A stretch of DNA of 64,000 nt, taken from the NCBI RefSeq assembly GCF_900103325.1, contig NZ_FMXM01000008.1, positions 124,001 through 188,000 on the forward strand, read 5' to 3'. The DNA comes from Mesorhizobium qingshengii. Its GTDB lineage: Bacteria > Pseudomonadota > Alphaproteobacteria > Rhizobiales > Rhizobiaceae. Shown here piece after piece: positions 55,216 through 64,000 of this stretch (positions within the stretch are counted from its first letter, which is position 1; the number at the start of each line of letters is the position of its first letter). The notes beneath the pieces are model-generated. The model searched no databases. It was not told where the DNA came from and saw only the letters and a program-made list of their open reading frames with translations. Position numbers and translations under genes: made by a program.

Positions 55216-56526
55216 CTATTCCAGCAACGGCGACCATGCCGGGTCCGAAGCGAAATTCGCCGTCGGGATCGATTGCTCGTTGCGGCCGGTGAGATCGACC
55301 GAAACCAGTTTGGGGCCACCGGCGGAATCACGGAAGAACATCAGCACCCGGCCGTTCGGCGCCCAGGTCGGCCCTTCCTGCTGGAAGCCCGAAGACAGGA
55401 TACGCTCGCCCGAGCCATCGGTCTTCATGACGCCGATCTGGAATTCGCCACCAGTCTGCTTGGTGAAGGCGATGAGATCGCCGCGCGGCGACCACACCGG
55501 CGTTGAATAGACGCCGTCGCCGAAGGAGATGCGGGTCTGGCCCGAACCGTCGGCGCCCATCACGTAGATCTGCGCGCGGCCGCCACGGTCGGAGGTGAAC
55601 ACCACCTTGCTGCCGTCAGGGGAATAGGATGGCGACGTGTCGATGGCGATCGAGTTGGTCAACCGCGTCGTCGAGCGACTTCTGAGGTCCATGGCGAAGA
55701 TGTTGGAATTGCCGTCGTCGCGCAGCAGGCTCATGATCACCTTCTGGCCATCGGGCGAGAAGCGCGGCGCAAAGGTCATGCCCGGGAAATTGCCGACCAG
55801 TTCGCGCTGGCCGGTCTCGATCTGCAGCAGGTAGACCCGCGGCTGGCCGCTCTCATAGGACATGTAGGTGATTTCCTGCCGGTTCGGCGAGAAGCGCGGC
55901 GTCAGCACGATCGACTTGCCGTCCGAGAGATAGCGGACATTGGCGCCGTCCTGGTCCATGATGGCAAGGCGCTTCTTGCGCGCGTTCTTGGCCCCGGATT
56001 CGTCGATAAAGACGACGCGGGTGTCGAAATAGCCCTTTTCACCGGTCAGCCGTTCGTAGATGGCGTCGGCGATGATATGGGCGACCCGCCGCTGGTTGGC
56101 GTCGTTGGCGAAGAACTGCTCGCCGGCCATCTGCTGGCCGGCAAAGGTGTCCCACAGCCGGTACTGGGCGCGGATACGGCCGTCCGCTTCCTTGCTGACG
56201 CTGCCGGTGACCAGCGCCTGCGCGTTGATGACCTTCCAGTCTTCGAAACGCGGCGCCGCATCCGGATTGGTGATCTTTTCGATGAAGGCGCTCTTGTCGA
56301 TCGGCGCGAACAGACCCGAGCGCTTGAGGTCAGCAGTGACGATCTGGGAAATCTGGGCGCCAAGCGCATCGCCACCCTGGAAATCCGTGATGGCGATCGG
56401 TAGCGGCTCGACATTGCCCTTGTTGACGTTGAGTTCGACGAGCGCCCATGCCGGCATGGGAACTACTGCCGTCATGCCCACCGCCATCGCTGCAATCGTC
56501 AGGAGCGGCTTGAGGAAAGATCTCAT
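55216..56526 (-). CDS. tolB: Tol-Pal system protein TolB
   Basis: A 436-residue periplasmic protein that links TolA to Pal. The signal peptide ends [17 protein letters not shown], with the TolA-binding N-terminus right after cleavage. A two-layer domain follows ([20 protein letters not shown]). Then comes a six-bladed propeller with repeated SPDG-type blades: [51 protein letters not shown]. The length is that of TolB. It follows tolA by 40 nt. Confidence 0.96.
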   Translation of the reverse strand: MRSFLKPLLTIAAMAVGMTAVVPMPAWALVELNVNKGNVEPLPIAITDFQGGDALGAQISQIVTADLKRSGLFAPIDKSAFIEKITNPDAAPRFEDWKVINAQALVTGSVSKEADGRIRAQYRLWDTFAGQQMAGEQFFANDANQRRVAHIIADAIYERLTGEKGYFDTRVVFIDESGAKNARKKRLAIMDQDGANVRYLSDGKSIVLTPRFSPNRQEITYMSYESGQPRVYLLQIETGQRELVGNFPGMTFAPRFSPDGQKVIMSLLRDDGNSNIFAMDLRSRSTTRLTNSIAIDTSPSYSPDGSKVVFTSDRGGRAQIYVMGADGSGQTRISFGDGVYSTPVWSPRGDLIAFTKQTGGEFQIGVMKTDGSGERILSSGFQQEGPTWAPNGRVLMFFRDSAGGPKLVSVDLTGRNEQSIPTANFASDPAWSPLLE

Positions 56527-56566
56527 ATCTTCTCGCTTCTCTTCATTGACTGTTTGGACGCCAGGC

Positions 56567-57724
56567 CTAGAGGCCGAGCATTTCCCTTGGATCGAACGTG
56601 ACCCGGATGTCGGACCAGATGTCTTGTTTTCCGGCGGGAACCTGCAGGCCGGCCATGTCGCATTTCTGAACCGCGCGCACCGCGCTTTCATCGAACTGCC
56701 GGTTGCCGCTCGATTTTTCGACGGACGGGCGGCCGTCAAGCTTGCCGGAGGTGTTCAGATTGAAGCGGACCACGACGATGAAATTCTCCGAGCCCTCCAG
56801 ACCGGCCGGCAAGGTCCAGCAACCACCCAACTGACTTTCCAAGGCCCCCTGCTCCGATTTCGAAAGCTTCTGGCCCTGATCCTTGTCCCCGCCGAGCGAT
56901 GACTGCTGGGTCGAGCGCTTGGCGCCGCCGCCAGACGGCTTCTGCTTGTCCAGCAGGGCCGAAATCTCGTCGGCGTTGAACTGCTTGTCGTCCGACTTGG
57001 GCTTGGATGACGCTTCCTTGACAGGCTTGTCGGCATCCTTGCGCTCCGGCGCCTTGGCGCTTTCGGCCTGCGCCGGCTGCGGTTTCGGCCGCGCTTCCGG
57101 CGCGGGCGCCGAGTTCGGCAGTTGTGTCTCTTCGGTGGGTGGATCCTTCGCTATGGCCTCGGCGACGGCATCCGGCTTGACCTCGGGCGTCGGGTCAATC
57201 GCCGCGGTCTTGTCCTGCGGCGGTGTCGGCGCCGGCTGCTTGGCCGGTGTCGGCTTGGGGTCCGTCTGCTTGACCGGCTCGGGCTTGACCTCTTCCTTGG
57301 GCGTCGGCGCCGGCGCCACTTCCGTCGCCGGAATGGGCTTGGGCTTTTCCTGCGGCTTCGGCACGTCCTCGGTCTTCGGCTTCTCGACCGGGGTCGGCGC
57401 CGGCGGCGGAGCCGACGTCATGTCGACGGGCTTCGGCTTGGCCTCGGGCGTTATCGGCTTTTCGGTGTCGACTGTGTTCTCACCGACCTTCTGGGCGTCC
57501 GGCACAATGTCCGGGCGCTGGGTCGGCAGAGGGGCCGGCTTTTCATGCATCACGGCCTTCTTGTCGCCCTGCAACGTCTGCGCGACAGCCTCCATCGGCA
57601 CGATGTCGACCGAGACCGACTCGACGTCGGCGGTCGGAAGCGCAGCCGGTGCCGACAGCGTGAGCAGGCCGAAGGCCAGCACCGCCGCATGCAAGATCAC
57701 CGAAGTGGTGAGGCCGGTCCTCAT
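56567..57724 (-). CDS. tolA: Tol-Pal system protein TolA
   Basis: A 385-residue inner-membrane protein that spans the periplasm. There is one helix at the start ([17 protein letters not shown]). A long Pro/Lys/Glu-rich middle (about residues 60-270) replaces the Ala-rich coiled coil of enterobacteria. A C-terminal TonB/TolA-like domain runs from [20 protein letters not shown] to [14 protein letters not shown]. Position and layout make it TolA in spite of low sequence similarity. It starts 7 nt after tolR. Confidence 0.9.
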   Translation of the reverse strand: MRTGLTTSVILHAAVLAFGLLTLSAPAALPTADVESVSVDIVPMEAVAQTLQGDKKAVMHEKPAPLPTQRPDIVPDAQKVGENTVDTEKPITPEAKPKPVDMTSAPPPAPTPVEKPKTEDVPKPQEKPKPIPATEVAPAPTPKEEVKPEPVKQTDPKPTPAKQPAPTPPQDKTAAIDPTPEVKPDAVAEAIAKDPPTEETQLPNSAPAPEARPKPQPAQAESAKAPERKDADKPVKEASSKPKSDDKQFNADEISALLDKQKPSGGGAKRSTQQSSLGGDKDQGQKLSKSEQGALESQLGGCWTLPAGLEGSENFIVVVRFNLNTSGKLDGRPSVEKSSGNRQFDESAVRAVQKCDMAGLQVPAGKQDIWSDIRVTFDPREMLGL

Positions 57725-57731
57725 TTTTCGT

Positions 57732-58184
57732 CTACTGATCCTGTTCCTGCAGTGAAACCAGGCCGATATTCTTGTAGCCAGCGGCCGAAATGCGGGCCAT
57801 CACCTTCATCGCCGTGCCATAGTCGGTGGACTTGTCACCGCGGATGAAGATGCGCTCTTCGTAACCAGTCTTCGAGATGGCCTGCAGCTTCGCCACCAGC
57901 TCCTCGATCGGAATTTCGGTTTCCTGGAGATAGATCTGGCCAGCGGCGTTGATCGAAACGGTGATCGGCTGCGTGTCGGCGTTCATTGCCTTGGCCTGCG
58001 TGTCCGGCAGGTCGATCGGCACGCCGACCGTCAACATTGGCGCCGCGACCATGAAGATGATCAGCAGAACCAGCATCACGTCGACCATCGGCGTGACGTT
58101 GATTTCCGACATCAATGCATGGTGACGGCCGCGCCGCCTGTGGCCGCGCCCGCCGCGCCCCGCCATGCCTACGGACATACCCAT
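57732..58184 (-). CDS. tolR: Tol-Pal system protein TolR (ExbD family)
   Basis: A 150-residue protein of the proton-driven TolQR motor. After a basic cytoplasmic start comes SEINVTPMVDVMLVLLIIFM, whose Asp in the membrane helix is the proton-carrying residue. The periplasmic part (VGVPIDLPDTQAKAM and KVMARISAAGYKNIGLVS) closes on the ExbD fold. It lies 12 nt after tolQ. Confidence 0.95.
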   Translation of the reverse strand: MGMSVGMAGRGGRGHRRRGRHHALMSEINVTPMVDVMLVLLIIFMVAAPMLTVGVPIDLPDTQAKAMNADTQPITVSINAAGQIYLQETEIPIEELVAKLQAISKTGYEERIFIRGDKSTDYGTAMKVMARISAAGYKNIGLVSLQEQDQ

Positions 58185-58196
58185 CTTTCGTGCTCC

Positions 58197-58907
58197 TCAG
58201 GCCTTAGGCGCGACTTTTTCATCGATTTGGCGCGAGAGTATGGCGGAGAACTCGTCGGAGAACCCTTCCATGCGCACCGCGATCTTGCTCGCGTCGGACG
58301 ACAGCTTGTTGTAGGCGATGACGGCCGGGATGGCGGCGAGCAGGCCGATGGCCGTCGCCAGCAACGCTTCGGCAATGCCGGGCGCGACCACCGCGAGGCT
58401 GGTGTTCTTGGACCCGGCGATCGCCTGGAACGATGTCATGATACCGATGACGGTGCCGAACAGGCCGATGAAGGGTGCCGCCGAGCCGGTGGTGGCGAGG
58501 AAGCCGAGGCGCCCCTCCAGCTTTTCCATTTCGCGGGTCAGCGCCAGGTCCATCGCCTTGTCGATGCGGGTCTGCAGCCCGAGTGGCGTTTTCGCGCCCT
58601 TCTCGAAGCTCTTCTTCCACTCGCGCATCGCAGCCACGAAAATGGCGCCCATACCGGTGGTCTTGCGGTCGGCAAGTGTCCGATAAAGCTCCTCCAGCGA
58701 CTGCCCCGACCAGAACACCTGCTCGAAACGGTTGAGCGCCAGCCGCATGCGGGCATAGGAAACGAGCTTGTCGACAATGATCGCCCAGGTCCAGACCGAG
58801 GCGCAGAGCAAGCCGATCATGACCAGCTTGACCACCCAGCTGGCCTGCATGAACAGCGCCCAAATCGACAATTGCGCGCCCGGTTCGGCGAGTGCGATAT
58901 TTTCCAT
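58197..58907 (-). CDS. tolQ: Tol-Pal system protein TolQ (ExbB family)
   Basis: A 236-residue inner-membrane motor subunit with three helices. [20 protein letters not shown] is helix 1; [20 protein letters not shown] and [20 protein letters not shown] are the conserved helices 2 and 3, with the Thr and Gly residues that line the proton path. The ATG at 58907 is chosen over an upstream open frame because family sequence starts here. It is first of the tolQ-tolR-tolA-tolB run. It lies 318 bp after ybgC. Confidence 0.95.
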   Translation of the reverse strand: MENIALAEPGAQLSIWALFMQASWVVKLVMIGLLCASVWTWAIIVDKLVSYARMRLALNRFEQVFWSGQSLEELYRTLADRKTTGMGAIFVAAMREWKKSFEKGAKTPLGLQTRIDKAMDLALTREMEKLEGRLGFLATTGSAAPFIGLFGTVIGIMTSFQAIAGSKNTSLAVVAPGIAEALLATAIGLLAAIPAVIAYNKLSSDASKIAVRMEGFSDEFSAILSRQIDEKVAPKA

Positions 58908-59225
58908 GGTAACGTCCTTAAGATTTTCCGGGCAAAGCTGGCGGCTGGCCCATGGGCATCCCTTGTGGTCGGTTCGCACGAAGCTACCGGAACAACCCCA
59001 AACTGCGCCGTCCGCGGCCTTTTCGGGGCAAATATTGGTGAAAGGAAGGCGCTGAATCCCGCCAATCTTCACCAATCTCTTCATGAACCGTTATGGTTAA
59101 GGATGGGTTAGTGAATAAGGCGCGGCGCATTGCCGCGCCCGTCAGGCACCGAACCAGCCTGCGCCAACTCATCCGCCGTTCAAAAGGTGGGTTGGGGTTC
59201 AGGTCAGACCGGCATCACCTGAATA
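58908..59225. other. 318-bp ybgC-tolQ spacer
   Basis: No gene is seen here. It holds the near-CtrA element TTAA-GGATGGG-TTAG at 59097-59111. tolQ therefore probably has its own promoter rather than relying only on ybgC. Confidence 0.5.
59097..59111. promoter_or_regulatory. near-CtrA site before tolQ
   Basis: TTAA-N7-TTAG, one base off the full CtrA form. It lies about 190 bp before tolQ. Weak alone; it gains weight from similar elements before pal and the two Omp genes. Confidence 0.35.
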
Positions 59226-59696
59226 TCAGCACACCTTGGGCATGAACGCTGCCACCCATTCCCTGGGAAAGCGCCTTGGCCGGCCATTCTCGCCGATGAT
59301 CGCGGCTTCGACCCTTGCCTCCACCAGCACTTCGTCGCCGCGTTTGAGCTGCTGAGCCATGGAGATGCGCGCGCCGGAAATGTCCTCGGTGCGGGTGTCG
59401 ATGGTCAGGATGTCGTCGATGCGGGCGGGGCCGCGAAAATCTATCTCCATGCGACGCACCACCCAGACGATCTTCTCGCCATGCTTGCCGTCGGCAAGCT
59501 CGGTATGATGCACGCCGGTCAGCCTGAGATAGTCGGAGCGGCCGCGTTCGAAGAATTCGAGGTAGCGTGCGTGGTAGACGACGCCGGAGAAATCGGTGTC
59601 GGCGTAGTAGACCCGCGCCATCAGCCGGTGGCCGAACGCCGTCAGCGCGCCGGAAAGCCCTGCCAGCAATGTCGCCGATTCACCATGATCGCCCAT
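59226..59696 (-). CDS. ybgC: acyl-CoA thioesterase YbgC (tol-pal associated)
   Basis: A 156-residue hot-dog-fold thioesterase, the usual first gene of tol-pal clusters. RVYYADTDFSGVVYHARYLE holds the catalytic Asp and the conserved His of the 4HBT family. EFFERGRSDYLRLTG and SMAQQLKRGDEVLVEARVEA follow. The ATG at 59696 has AAGGAAG 6 nt ahead; the frame is open far upstream but antisense to the GH5 gene there. The likely substrate is short acyl-CoA or acyl-ACP at the inner membrane. Confidence 0.93.
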   Translation of the reverse strand: MGDHGESATLLAGLSGALTAFGHRLMARVYYADTDFSGVVYHARYLEFFERGRSDYLRLTGVHHTELADGKHGEKIVWVVRRMEIDFRGPARIDDILTIDTRTEDISGARISMAQQLKRGDEVLVEARVEAAIIGENGRPRRFPREWVAAFMPKVC

Positions 59697-59753
59697 TGCG
59701 CTTCCTTTTTCAGTGCCGACAAGGCACCTGTTCCCCGCGAGACACCGCATCGG

Positions 59754-61004
59754 ATGGCACTGTTGACGGCGATGATCAAGACCTTGATGGCGGCGCTGTT
59801 CGTGCTGGTGGCTCTGGCGCTGCCGGGCCAGGCGGCAACCTTCTCGATGAAGCGCGGCCTCAACCTCGACCAATGGACGACCTGGCCGGACGAGGATCGA
59901 TGGGGCGATGCCAAGGCCATCCTGCCCTATCCGGAGTGGCGCAAATTCCTCAAGGACGATGATCTCAGGGCGCTGAAGGACGCCGGCTTCGATTTCCTGC
60001 GCATGCCGGTCGACCCGTCGCCTTTCCTCTCCGCCCAGACGGTGGCCTTGCGTGACGACCTCTATGCCACCGTGCTGGATTCGGTGCGCATGATCAACCG
60101 CGCCGGCTTGAAGGTGATCGTCGACATGCATCTGATTCCGGCCGGCGACAGCCGCAAGATCGGCATGGCGCAGGTGATGGACGACCCGCAAACCTTCGAC
60201 CTCTATGTCGACGTGGCGCGCAGGATGGCACGCACGCTGGCCGGCGAAGATCCCAGCCAGGTTGCCTTCGAACCGATGAACGAACCGATCCTCGACTGCG
60301 ACAGCAACGGCACCAGCCTGTGGCCGGACCGTCAGCGTAAACTGTTCGCGGCGGCGCGCTCCTCGGCCACGAAGCTGACCCTCGTGCTGACCGGCGCCTG
60401 CTACTCCGCCGCCAGCTCCCTGGAAAAGATCGACCCGAAGGCTATCCCCGACGACAATGTCATCTGGACCTTCCACTCCTACGATCCGTTCCTGCTCACC
60501 CATCAGGGCGCCACCTGGGCTGGTGATTTCATTCCCTATGTAACCGGCCTGCCCTATCCGCTGACCGCTGTGCCGCAGGCACAACTCGACGTGACGCTCG
60601 ACACCATCCGCGCCAGGATCAAGGCCGAGGCGCCATGGACACGGCAGAGCGGCCTGCTTGCCTATCTCGACGAACAGGTCGCCAGCATGGACAGTCCCGA
60701 CAAGCTGCTTGGCCTGATGGACGCGCCGTTCAAGAAGGTCGAGGCATGGGCGAAGCTCAACGGCATCAAGCCGGAAAACATCACGCTCGGCGAGTTCGGC
60801 ATGATCCGCCAGGAATATGGCAACGCCTATGTGATGCCCGCCGAATACCGGGCCGCCTATGTCAGGGATATGATCGCGCGCGCCGAAGCGCACGGCTTCT
60901 CATGGTCAGTGTGGAGCTTTGGCGGCGCGTTCGGCATTGTCGACGCCTTCAACGGCGACAAGGCCGAGCCGAACGTGATGGACGTGATCCGAAGCCTGCC
61001 CTGA
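59754..61004 (+). CDS. glycoside hydrolase family 5 (cellulase-like)
   Basis: A 416-residue exported hydrolase. A signal peptide (ALFVLVALALPGQAA) is followed by a (beta/alpha)8 barrel of the GH5 cellulase type: FSMKRGLNLDQWTTWPDE, FDFLRMPVDPSP, and VIVDMHLIPAGD. The acid/base Glu is in FEPMNEPIL and the nucleophile Glu in ITLGEFGMIR, so catalysis should be intact. Start codons at 59754 and 59772 are both possible. It is divergent from ybgC with 57 bp between starts. The target (cellulose, exopolysaccharide or beta-glucan) is unknown. Confidence 0.9.
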   Translation: MALLTAMIKTLMAALFVLVALALPGQAATFSMKRGLNLDQWTTWPDEDRWGDAKAILPYPEWRKFLKDDDLRALKDAGFDFLRMPVDPSPFLSAQTVALRDDLYATVLDSVRMINRAGLKVIVDMHLIPAGDSRKIGMAQVMDDPQTFDLYVDVARRMARTLAGEDPSQVAFEPMNEPILDCDSNGTSLWPDRQRKLFAAARSSATKLTLVLTGACYSAASSLEKIDPKAIPDDNVIWTFHSYDPFLLTHQGATWAGDFIPYVTGLPYPLTAVPQAQLDVTLDTIRARIKAEAPWTRQSGLLAYLDEQVASMDSPDKLLGLMDAPFKKVEAWAKLNGIKPENITLGEFGMIRQEYGNAYVMPAEYRAAYVRDMIARAEAHGFSWSVWSFGGAFGIVDAFNGDKAEPNVMDVIRSLP

Positions 61005-61153
61005 AAGCTCGGACCCCGGGTCGGCCGAGGTCGATCGACAGGATTTCAGGGCGAACGCCGAAACGCACCGGCAATATGCTGAAGCCGAGCCCGCCCGAGA
61101 CGATCGGGTTGCGGTTATTTGCGACGACATGACCGTAAGCACACCGGCCTAAA

Positions 61154-61196
61154 GCATGCCGCTCAACAGGGCTCCGATTTTGAGGCAACGACATGC
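61154..61196. repeat. small rhizobial palindromic repeat, copy 3 (diverged)
   Basis: GCATGCCG ... GGGCTCCGATTTTGAGG ... CGACATGC has the same outer arms and a related core as the copies at 18.3 and 23.8 kb. It lies in the gap between the GH5 gene and ruvB. Confidence 0.5.
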
Positions 61197-61237
61197 ATAG
61201 AGACGAAGAGTGAACCTGTGCCCGATCGCTCGGGCCG

Positions 61238-62275
61238 CTACTCTTCCTGGAATAGGTTGATCTGCTGCTGCGCCAGATCCTTCGGCGCGTCGAGGCCGAG
61301 ATGCCGCCAGGCATTGGCCGTCAGCATGCGACCGCGCGGCGTGCGCTGGATGAACCCTTGCTGGATCAGATAGGGCTCGATGATGTCCTCGATGGCGTCG
61401 CGCGGCTCGGACAGGCCGGCGGCGATCGTCTCGATGCCAACGGGCCCACCGCCGAAATTGCGGGCGATCATCGACAGGTAGCGGCGGTCGAGTGCGTCGA
61501 GGCCGAGCGCATCGACCTCCAGCCGGGTCAAGGCCTCGTCGGCGATCTGGCGGTTGACATGGCCATCGCCAGCGACGGACGCGAAATCGCGCACGCGGCG
61601 CAGCAGCCGGCCGGCGATGCGTGGCGTGCCGCGCGCGCGCCGCGCGATCTCCAGTGCGCCGTCGTCGCCGAGCGGCATTTGCAGGATGCGGGCACCGCGC
61701 CGCACGATCTGCTCCAGTTCCTCGACCGAGTAGAAGTTGAGCCGTACCGGAATCCCGAAACGGTCGCGCAGCGGATTGGTCAGCAGGCCGAGCCGCGTGG
61801 TGGCGGCGACGAGAGTGAAGCGGGCCAGGTCGATCTTGACCGAACGCGCAGCCGGTCCCTCGCCGATGATCAGGTCGAGCTGGAAATCCTCCATCGCCGG
61901 ATAGAGGATTTCCTCCACCGCCGGGCTCAGCCGATGGATCTCGTCGATGAACAGCACATCGCCCTCTTCGAGATTGGTGAGCAGTGCGGCGAGATCGCCG
62001 GCCTTGGCGATGACCGGGCCGGAGGTCGAGCGGAAATTGACGCCGAGCTCGCGCGCCATGATCTGCGCCAGCGTCGTCTTGCCGAGACCGGGTGGTCCGA
62101 CGAACAGCACATGGTCGAGCGCCTCGTTGCGGCCCTTGGCGGCCTCGATGAACACTTTGAGATTGGCCCGCACCGCCGCTTGGCCAACGAAATCGTCGAG
62201 CGTCTGCGGCCGCAAGGTCTGCTCGGCATCCTCGCCGCGTTTTTCGGGCGCAACCAGGCGGGGCGACAGGCTCAT
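61238..62275 (-). CDS. ruvB: Holliday junction branch migration helicase RuvB
   Basis: A 345-residue AAA+ motor that, with RuvA, drives Holliday junction migration. [20 protein letters not shown] is the family N-part. Walker [10 protein letters not shown], Walker [10 protein letters not shown], sensor 1 [10 protein letters not shown] and the arginine finger in LRDRFGIP follow. The C-terminal winged helix ([15 protein letters not shown]) binds DNA. The ATG at 62275 follows AAGGAAGGCAGC; an upstream in-frame start at 62293 would overlap this site. Last in ruvC-ruvA-ruvB. Confidence 0.97.
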   Translation of the reverse strand: MSLSPRLVAPEKRGEDAEQTLRPQTLDDFVGQAAVRANLKVFIEAAKGRNEALDHVLFVGPPGLGKTTLAQIMARELGVNFRSTSGPVIAKAGDLAALLTNLEEGDVLFIDEIHRLSPAVEEILYPAMEDFQLDLIIGEGPAARSVKIDLARFTLVAATTRLGLLTNPLRDRFGIPVRLNFYSVEELEQIVRRGARILQMPLGDDGALEIARRARGTPRIAGRLLRRVRDFASVAGDGHVNRQIADEALTRLEVDALGLDALDRRYLSMIARNFGGGPVGIETIAAGLSEPRDAIEDIIEPYLIQQGFIQRTPRGRMLTANAWRHLGLDAPKDLAQQQINLFQEE

Positions 62276-62318
62276 GCTGCCTTCCTTGCACATGGCAGGG
62301 AGCCGGACAAGCGAGCTC

Positions 62319-62939
62319 TCACCGCGCCAGTTCCTTCAGCCCGAAGCGGATCAGCTTCGGCGCATCGGCATCCTCGCCCGCCGTCTTCAGTGCCGCCGCC
62401 ACCGCATTGGCCGCAGTGTCGCGCGAATAGCCGAGATTGACCAGGGCCGACACGGCATCGGTGATCGGCGCCGATGCGACGCCTTCGCCGAGCTCCTGCT
62501 TCAGGCCGATGGTGCCCGAGGCGGAGCCAGCATAGGCCGGCGCCTTGTTCTTCAATTCGGTGACGATGCGCTCGGCGACCTTCTTGCCGACGCCGGGCGC
62601 GCGGGAAACCATGGCGATATCACGCAGTGCAATGGCATTGGCGAGATCGGCCGGCGCCAGCGTCGACAGGATGGCCAGCGCCACCTTGGCGCCGACCCCT
62701 TGCACATTGCTCATCAGCAACCGGAACCACTCGCGCTCCAGCTGCGACTGGAAGCCGTAGAGGCGCAGCATGTCCTCGCGCACATAGGTCTCGATGAACA
62801 GCACCACCGCTTCGCCCGGCGCCGGCAGCGCCGCCAGCGTGCGTGCCGAGCAATAGGCCACGTAGCCGACGCCATGGATATCGACGAGGCAGTGGTCCTC
62901 GTCGATCTCGTCCAGCGTGCCCTTGAGCTTGCCGATCAT
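62319..62939 (-). CDS. ruvA: Holliday junction DNA-binding subunit RuvA
   Basis: A 206-residue protein that holds the four-way junction. It begins [20 protein letters not shown] (OB fold). Two HhH motifs follow ([20 protein letters not shown] and [16 protein letters not shown]), and then the RuvB-contact domain ([17 protein letters not shown]). It lies 13 nt after ruvC. The ruvB start is 43 nt on. Confidence 0.97.
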   Translation of the reverse strand: MIGKLKGTLDEIDEDHCLVDIHGVGYVAYCSARTLAALPAPGEAVVLFIETYVREDMLRLYGFQSQLEREWFRLLMSNVQGVGAKVALAILSTLAPADLANAIALRDIAMVSRAPGVGKKVAERIVTELKNKAPAYAGSASGTIGLKQELGEGVASAPITDAVSALVNLGYSRDTAANAVAAALKTAGEDADAPKLIRFGLKELAR

Positions 62940-62952
62940 GCTTGATGACCCC

Positions 62953-63462
62953 TCACGCCAGCATTGCCATCCGGTAGGCCACGCTCTGCCGGTGATGCGC
63001 ATGGCAGATGGCGATGGCCAGCGCGTCGGCGGCATGTTCGGTATCGAAAGTGGCTTTCGGCAACAGCACTTTCACCATCATGTGGATCTGCTTCTTGTCG
63101 CCGTGGCCGACGCCAATCACCGCCTTCTTGACGGCGTTGGGAGCATATTCGGCAACAACAAGGCCGGCACGCGCCGGCACCAGCATGGCTACGCCGCGCG
63201 CCTGGCCGAGCTTCAGCGTTGCCACCGCGTCCTTGTTGACGAAGGTCTGCTCGACGGCCGCTTCGTGCGGCATCGCGCTGTGCAGGATTTCGGCGAGCCC
63301 GTCATGCAGCTGGCACAGCCGTGTCGCCAGCGCCGCCTTGTCGTCGGAACGCACGGTGCCCGAGGCGACGAAGCGCAATGAATTGCCGAGGCTCTCGACG
63401 ATGCCCCAGCCGGTGCGCCTGAGCCCCGGATCAATACCGATGATGCGAATCGCTTCCCCCAT
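62953..63462 (-). CDS. ruvC: Holliday junction resolvase RuvC
   Basis: A 169-residue nuclease that cuts junctions symmetrically. [19 protein letters not shown] holds the first catalytic Asp; [20 protein letters not shown] holds the Glu; the C-terminal [15 protein letters not shown] gives the remaining acidic pair. The length and order are those of RuvC. First in the operon, 217 bp from the RcdA-type gene upstream. Confidence 0.97.
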   Translation of the reverse strand: MGEAIRIIGIDPGLRRTGWGIVESLGNSLRFVASGTVRSDDKAALATRLCQLHDGLAEILHSAMPHEAAVEQTFVNKDAVATLKLGQARGVAMLVPARAGLVVAEYAPNAVKKAVIGVGHGDKKQIHMMVKVLLPKATFDTEHAADALAIAICHAHHRQSVAYRMAMLA

Positions 63463-63679
63463 CCGCCAACTTTACCTCCGGCGGACAGCGATGCCAGCGA
63501 AATGTGAACAAACCAGAAACAACAACTCTTGCAACAGCCCCACAGGGTGTTCGAGAACTTGCTCCGAGGAGACAGATGGGGTGGTTTTCGAGATCCTAAG
63601 CGGAGCTGAAGTCCGTATGCACCGGATGCGAGAAAAGCCCGGTCAGGTGTCCGTCAGAGCAGACTTGTCATGCAGGCTA

Positions 63680-64000
63680 TCAGCCGCGGGCGAAAGCCGT
63701 GTTCAGCAGGCTGATCTGGTCGGAAACCGGGTTGGGGCGGCGTCCCATCGGTTGCATGTCGACCACGGCGCCATCGCCATAGATCTCCTCGTCCATGCGG
63801 CGCACCAGTGCCTGCAGGCGAAGCGAGCGGTTGACGAGATCGAGGAAATCCTTGGGCAGTTCGGCCCAGCCGGCGGCTTCGTCGTGGGCTGAAGCGGTAT
63901 CGAGACGAACCTTGGACTTTTCGGAAGCAACCTGATCGCGGGTCATCTCGCCGGAATTCGCCGCGCGCTGCAAAAGCAGCCAGGACGCAACCTGCATCAG
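63680..64000 (-). CDS. rcdA: DUF1465 / RcdA-type protein, N-terminus beyond window
   Basis: The C-terminal part, about 107 residues, of a small helical protein that runs off the right edge. QVASWLLLQRAANSGEMTRD, EKSKVRLDTASAH, LPKDFLDLVNRSLRLQALVR and RMDEEIYGD match the DUF1465 family, whose Caulobacter member RcdA is the adaptor for CtrA degradation by ClpXP. An ATG occurs at 63997, but it is internal, since the reading frame is open to the edge. It is on the same strand as ruvC. Confidence 0.8.
   Translation of the reverse strand: MMQVASWLLLQRAANSGEMTRDQVASEKSKVRLDTASAHDEAAGWAELPKDFLDLVNRSLRLQALVRRMDEEIYGDGAVVDMQPMGRRPNPVSDQISLLNTAFARG

Noticed and set aside
59697..60893. A long N-terminal extension of ybgC
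   Set aside because: The frame is open but antisense to the GH5 gene. YbgC proteins are about 130-160 residues long and AAGGAAG marks the start at 59696.

Overview
The window looks like chromosomal DNA from a Mesorhizobium-type member of the Rhizobiales. It is GC-rich, with a DUF680 secreted peptide, a DUF3309 peptide, the rhizobial block phaR-phaA-phaB / Suv3-like helicase / S4 protein / fdxA / carD / rpoH2, the alphaproteobacterial block glmM-ftsH-tilS-cpoB-pal-tolBARQ-ybgC-ruvBAC, and small palindromic intergenic repeats of the rhizobial kind. I call 56 protein genes, two of them cut by the window ends. I see no rRNA or tRNA gene, CRISPR array, IS transposase or prophage.

Layout. 0-6.3 kb: pyruvate kinase (cut), DUF1036, formylglutamate amidohydrolase, DUF1244, an MFS transporter, a LysR regulator facing a DUF680 peptide and an NAD(P)-binding reductase, and a 52-residue DUF3309 peptide. 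6.3-10.8 kb: a two-gene RND efflux operon followed upstream by about 780 bp without a recognisable gene. 11.6-19.2 kb: polyhydroxybutyrate (PHB) and acetyl-CoA metabolism. This has bdhA plus a patatin-like lipase, a divergent pair of citrate-synthase homologues (one fused to an N-terminal HTH), phaR, and phaA-phaB. TGC-rich dyads fitting the PhaR operator pattern lie before bdhA and phaA.

19.2-30.6 kb: a 723-bp non-coding stretch with 11 GANTC sites, then a Suv3-like helicase, S4 protein, ferredoxin, CarD, a polar amino-acid ABC transporter, rpoH2 behind a perfect general-stress (EcfG) promoter, and a lipoprotein M48 protease. 30.7-37.3 kb: thiamine genes (thiB-thiP-thiQ under a TPP riboswitch, thiamine pyrophosphokinase opposite), an Uup-type ABC-F ATPase and an orphan CcdA-like antitoxin. 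37.3-46.5 kb: an unknown anchored protein, purA, an EamA transporter, serC-serA with a likely serC leader, and two outer-membrane beta-barrels preceded by CtrA-type TTAA-N7-TTAA sites.

46.6-64 kb: an envelope and cell-division block (glmM, ftsH, tilS, cpoB, pal, tolB, tolA, tolR, tolQ, ybgC), interrupted by a secreted four-repeat cysteine protein and flanked by a GH5 hydrolase. It is followed by ruvC-ruvA-ruvB, and at the edge by a DUF1465/RcdA-type protein (CtrA turnover).

Most of the window is conserved core genome. I did not find a clear new defence or mobile system. The most unusual signals are the GANTC array with a duplicated module at 19.4-19.75 kb, the PhaR-type dyads linking bdhA/patatin to phaAB, the HTH-citrate synthase pair, the thiP start codon inside a palindromic repeat, and the repeat protein at 48.4 kb. 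All family assignments come from reading translated sequence and recalled family features; no database search was run.
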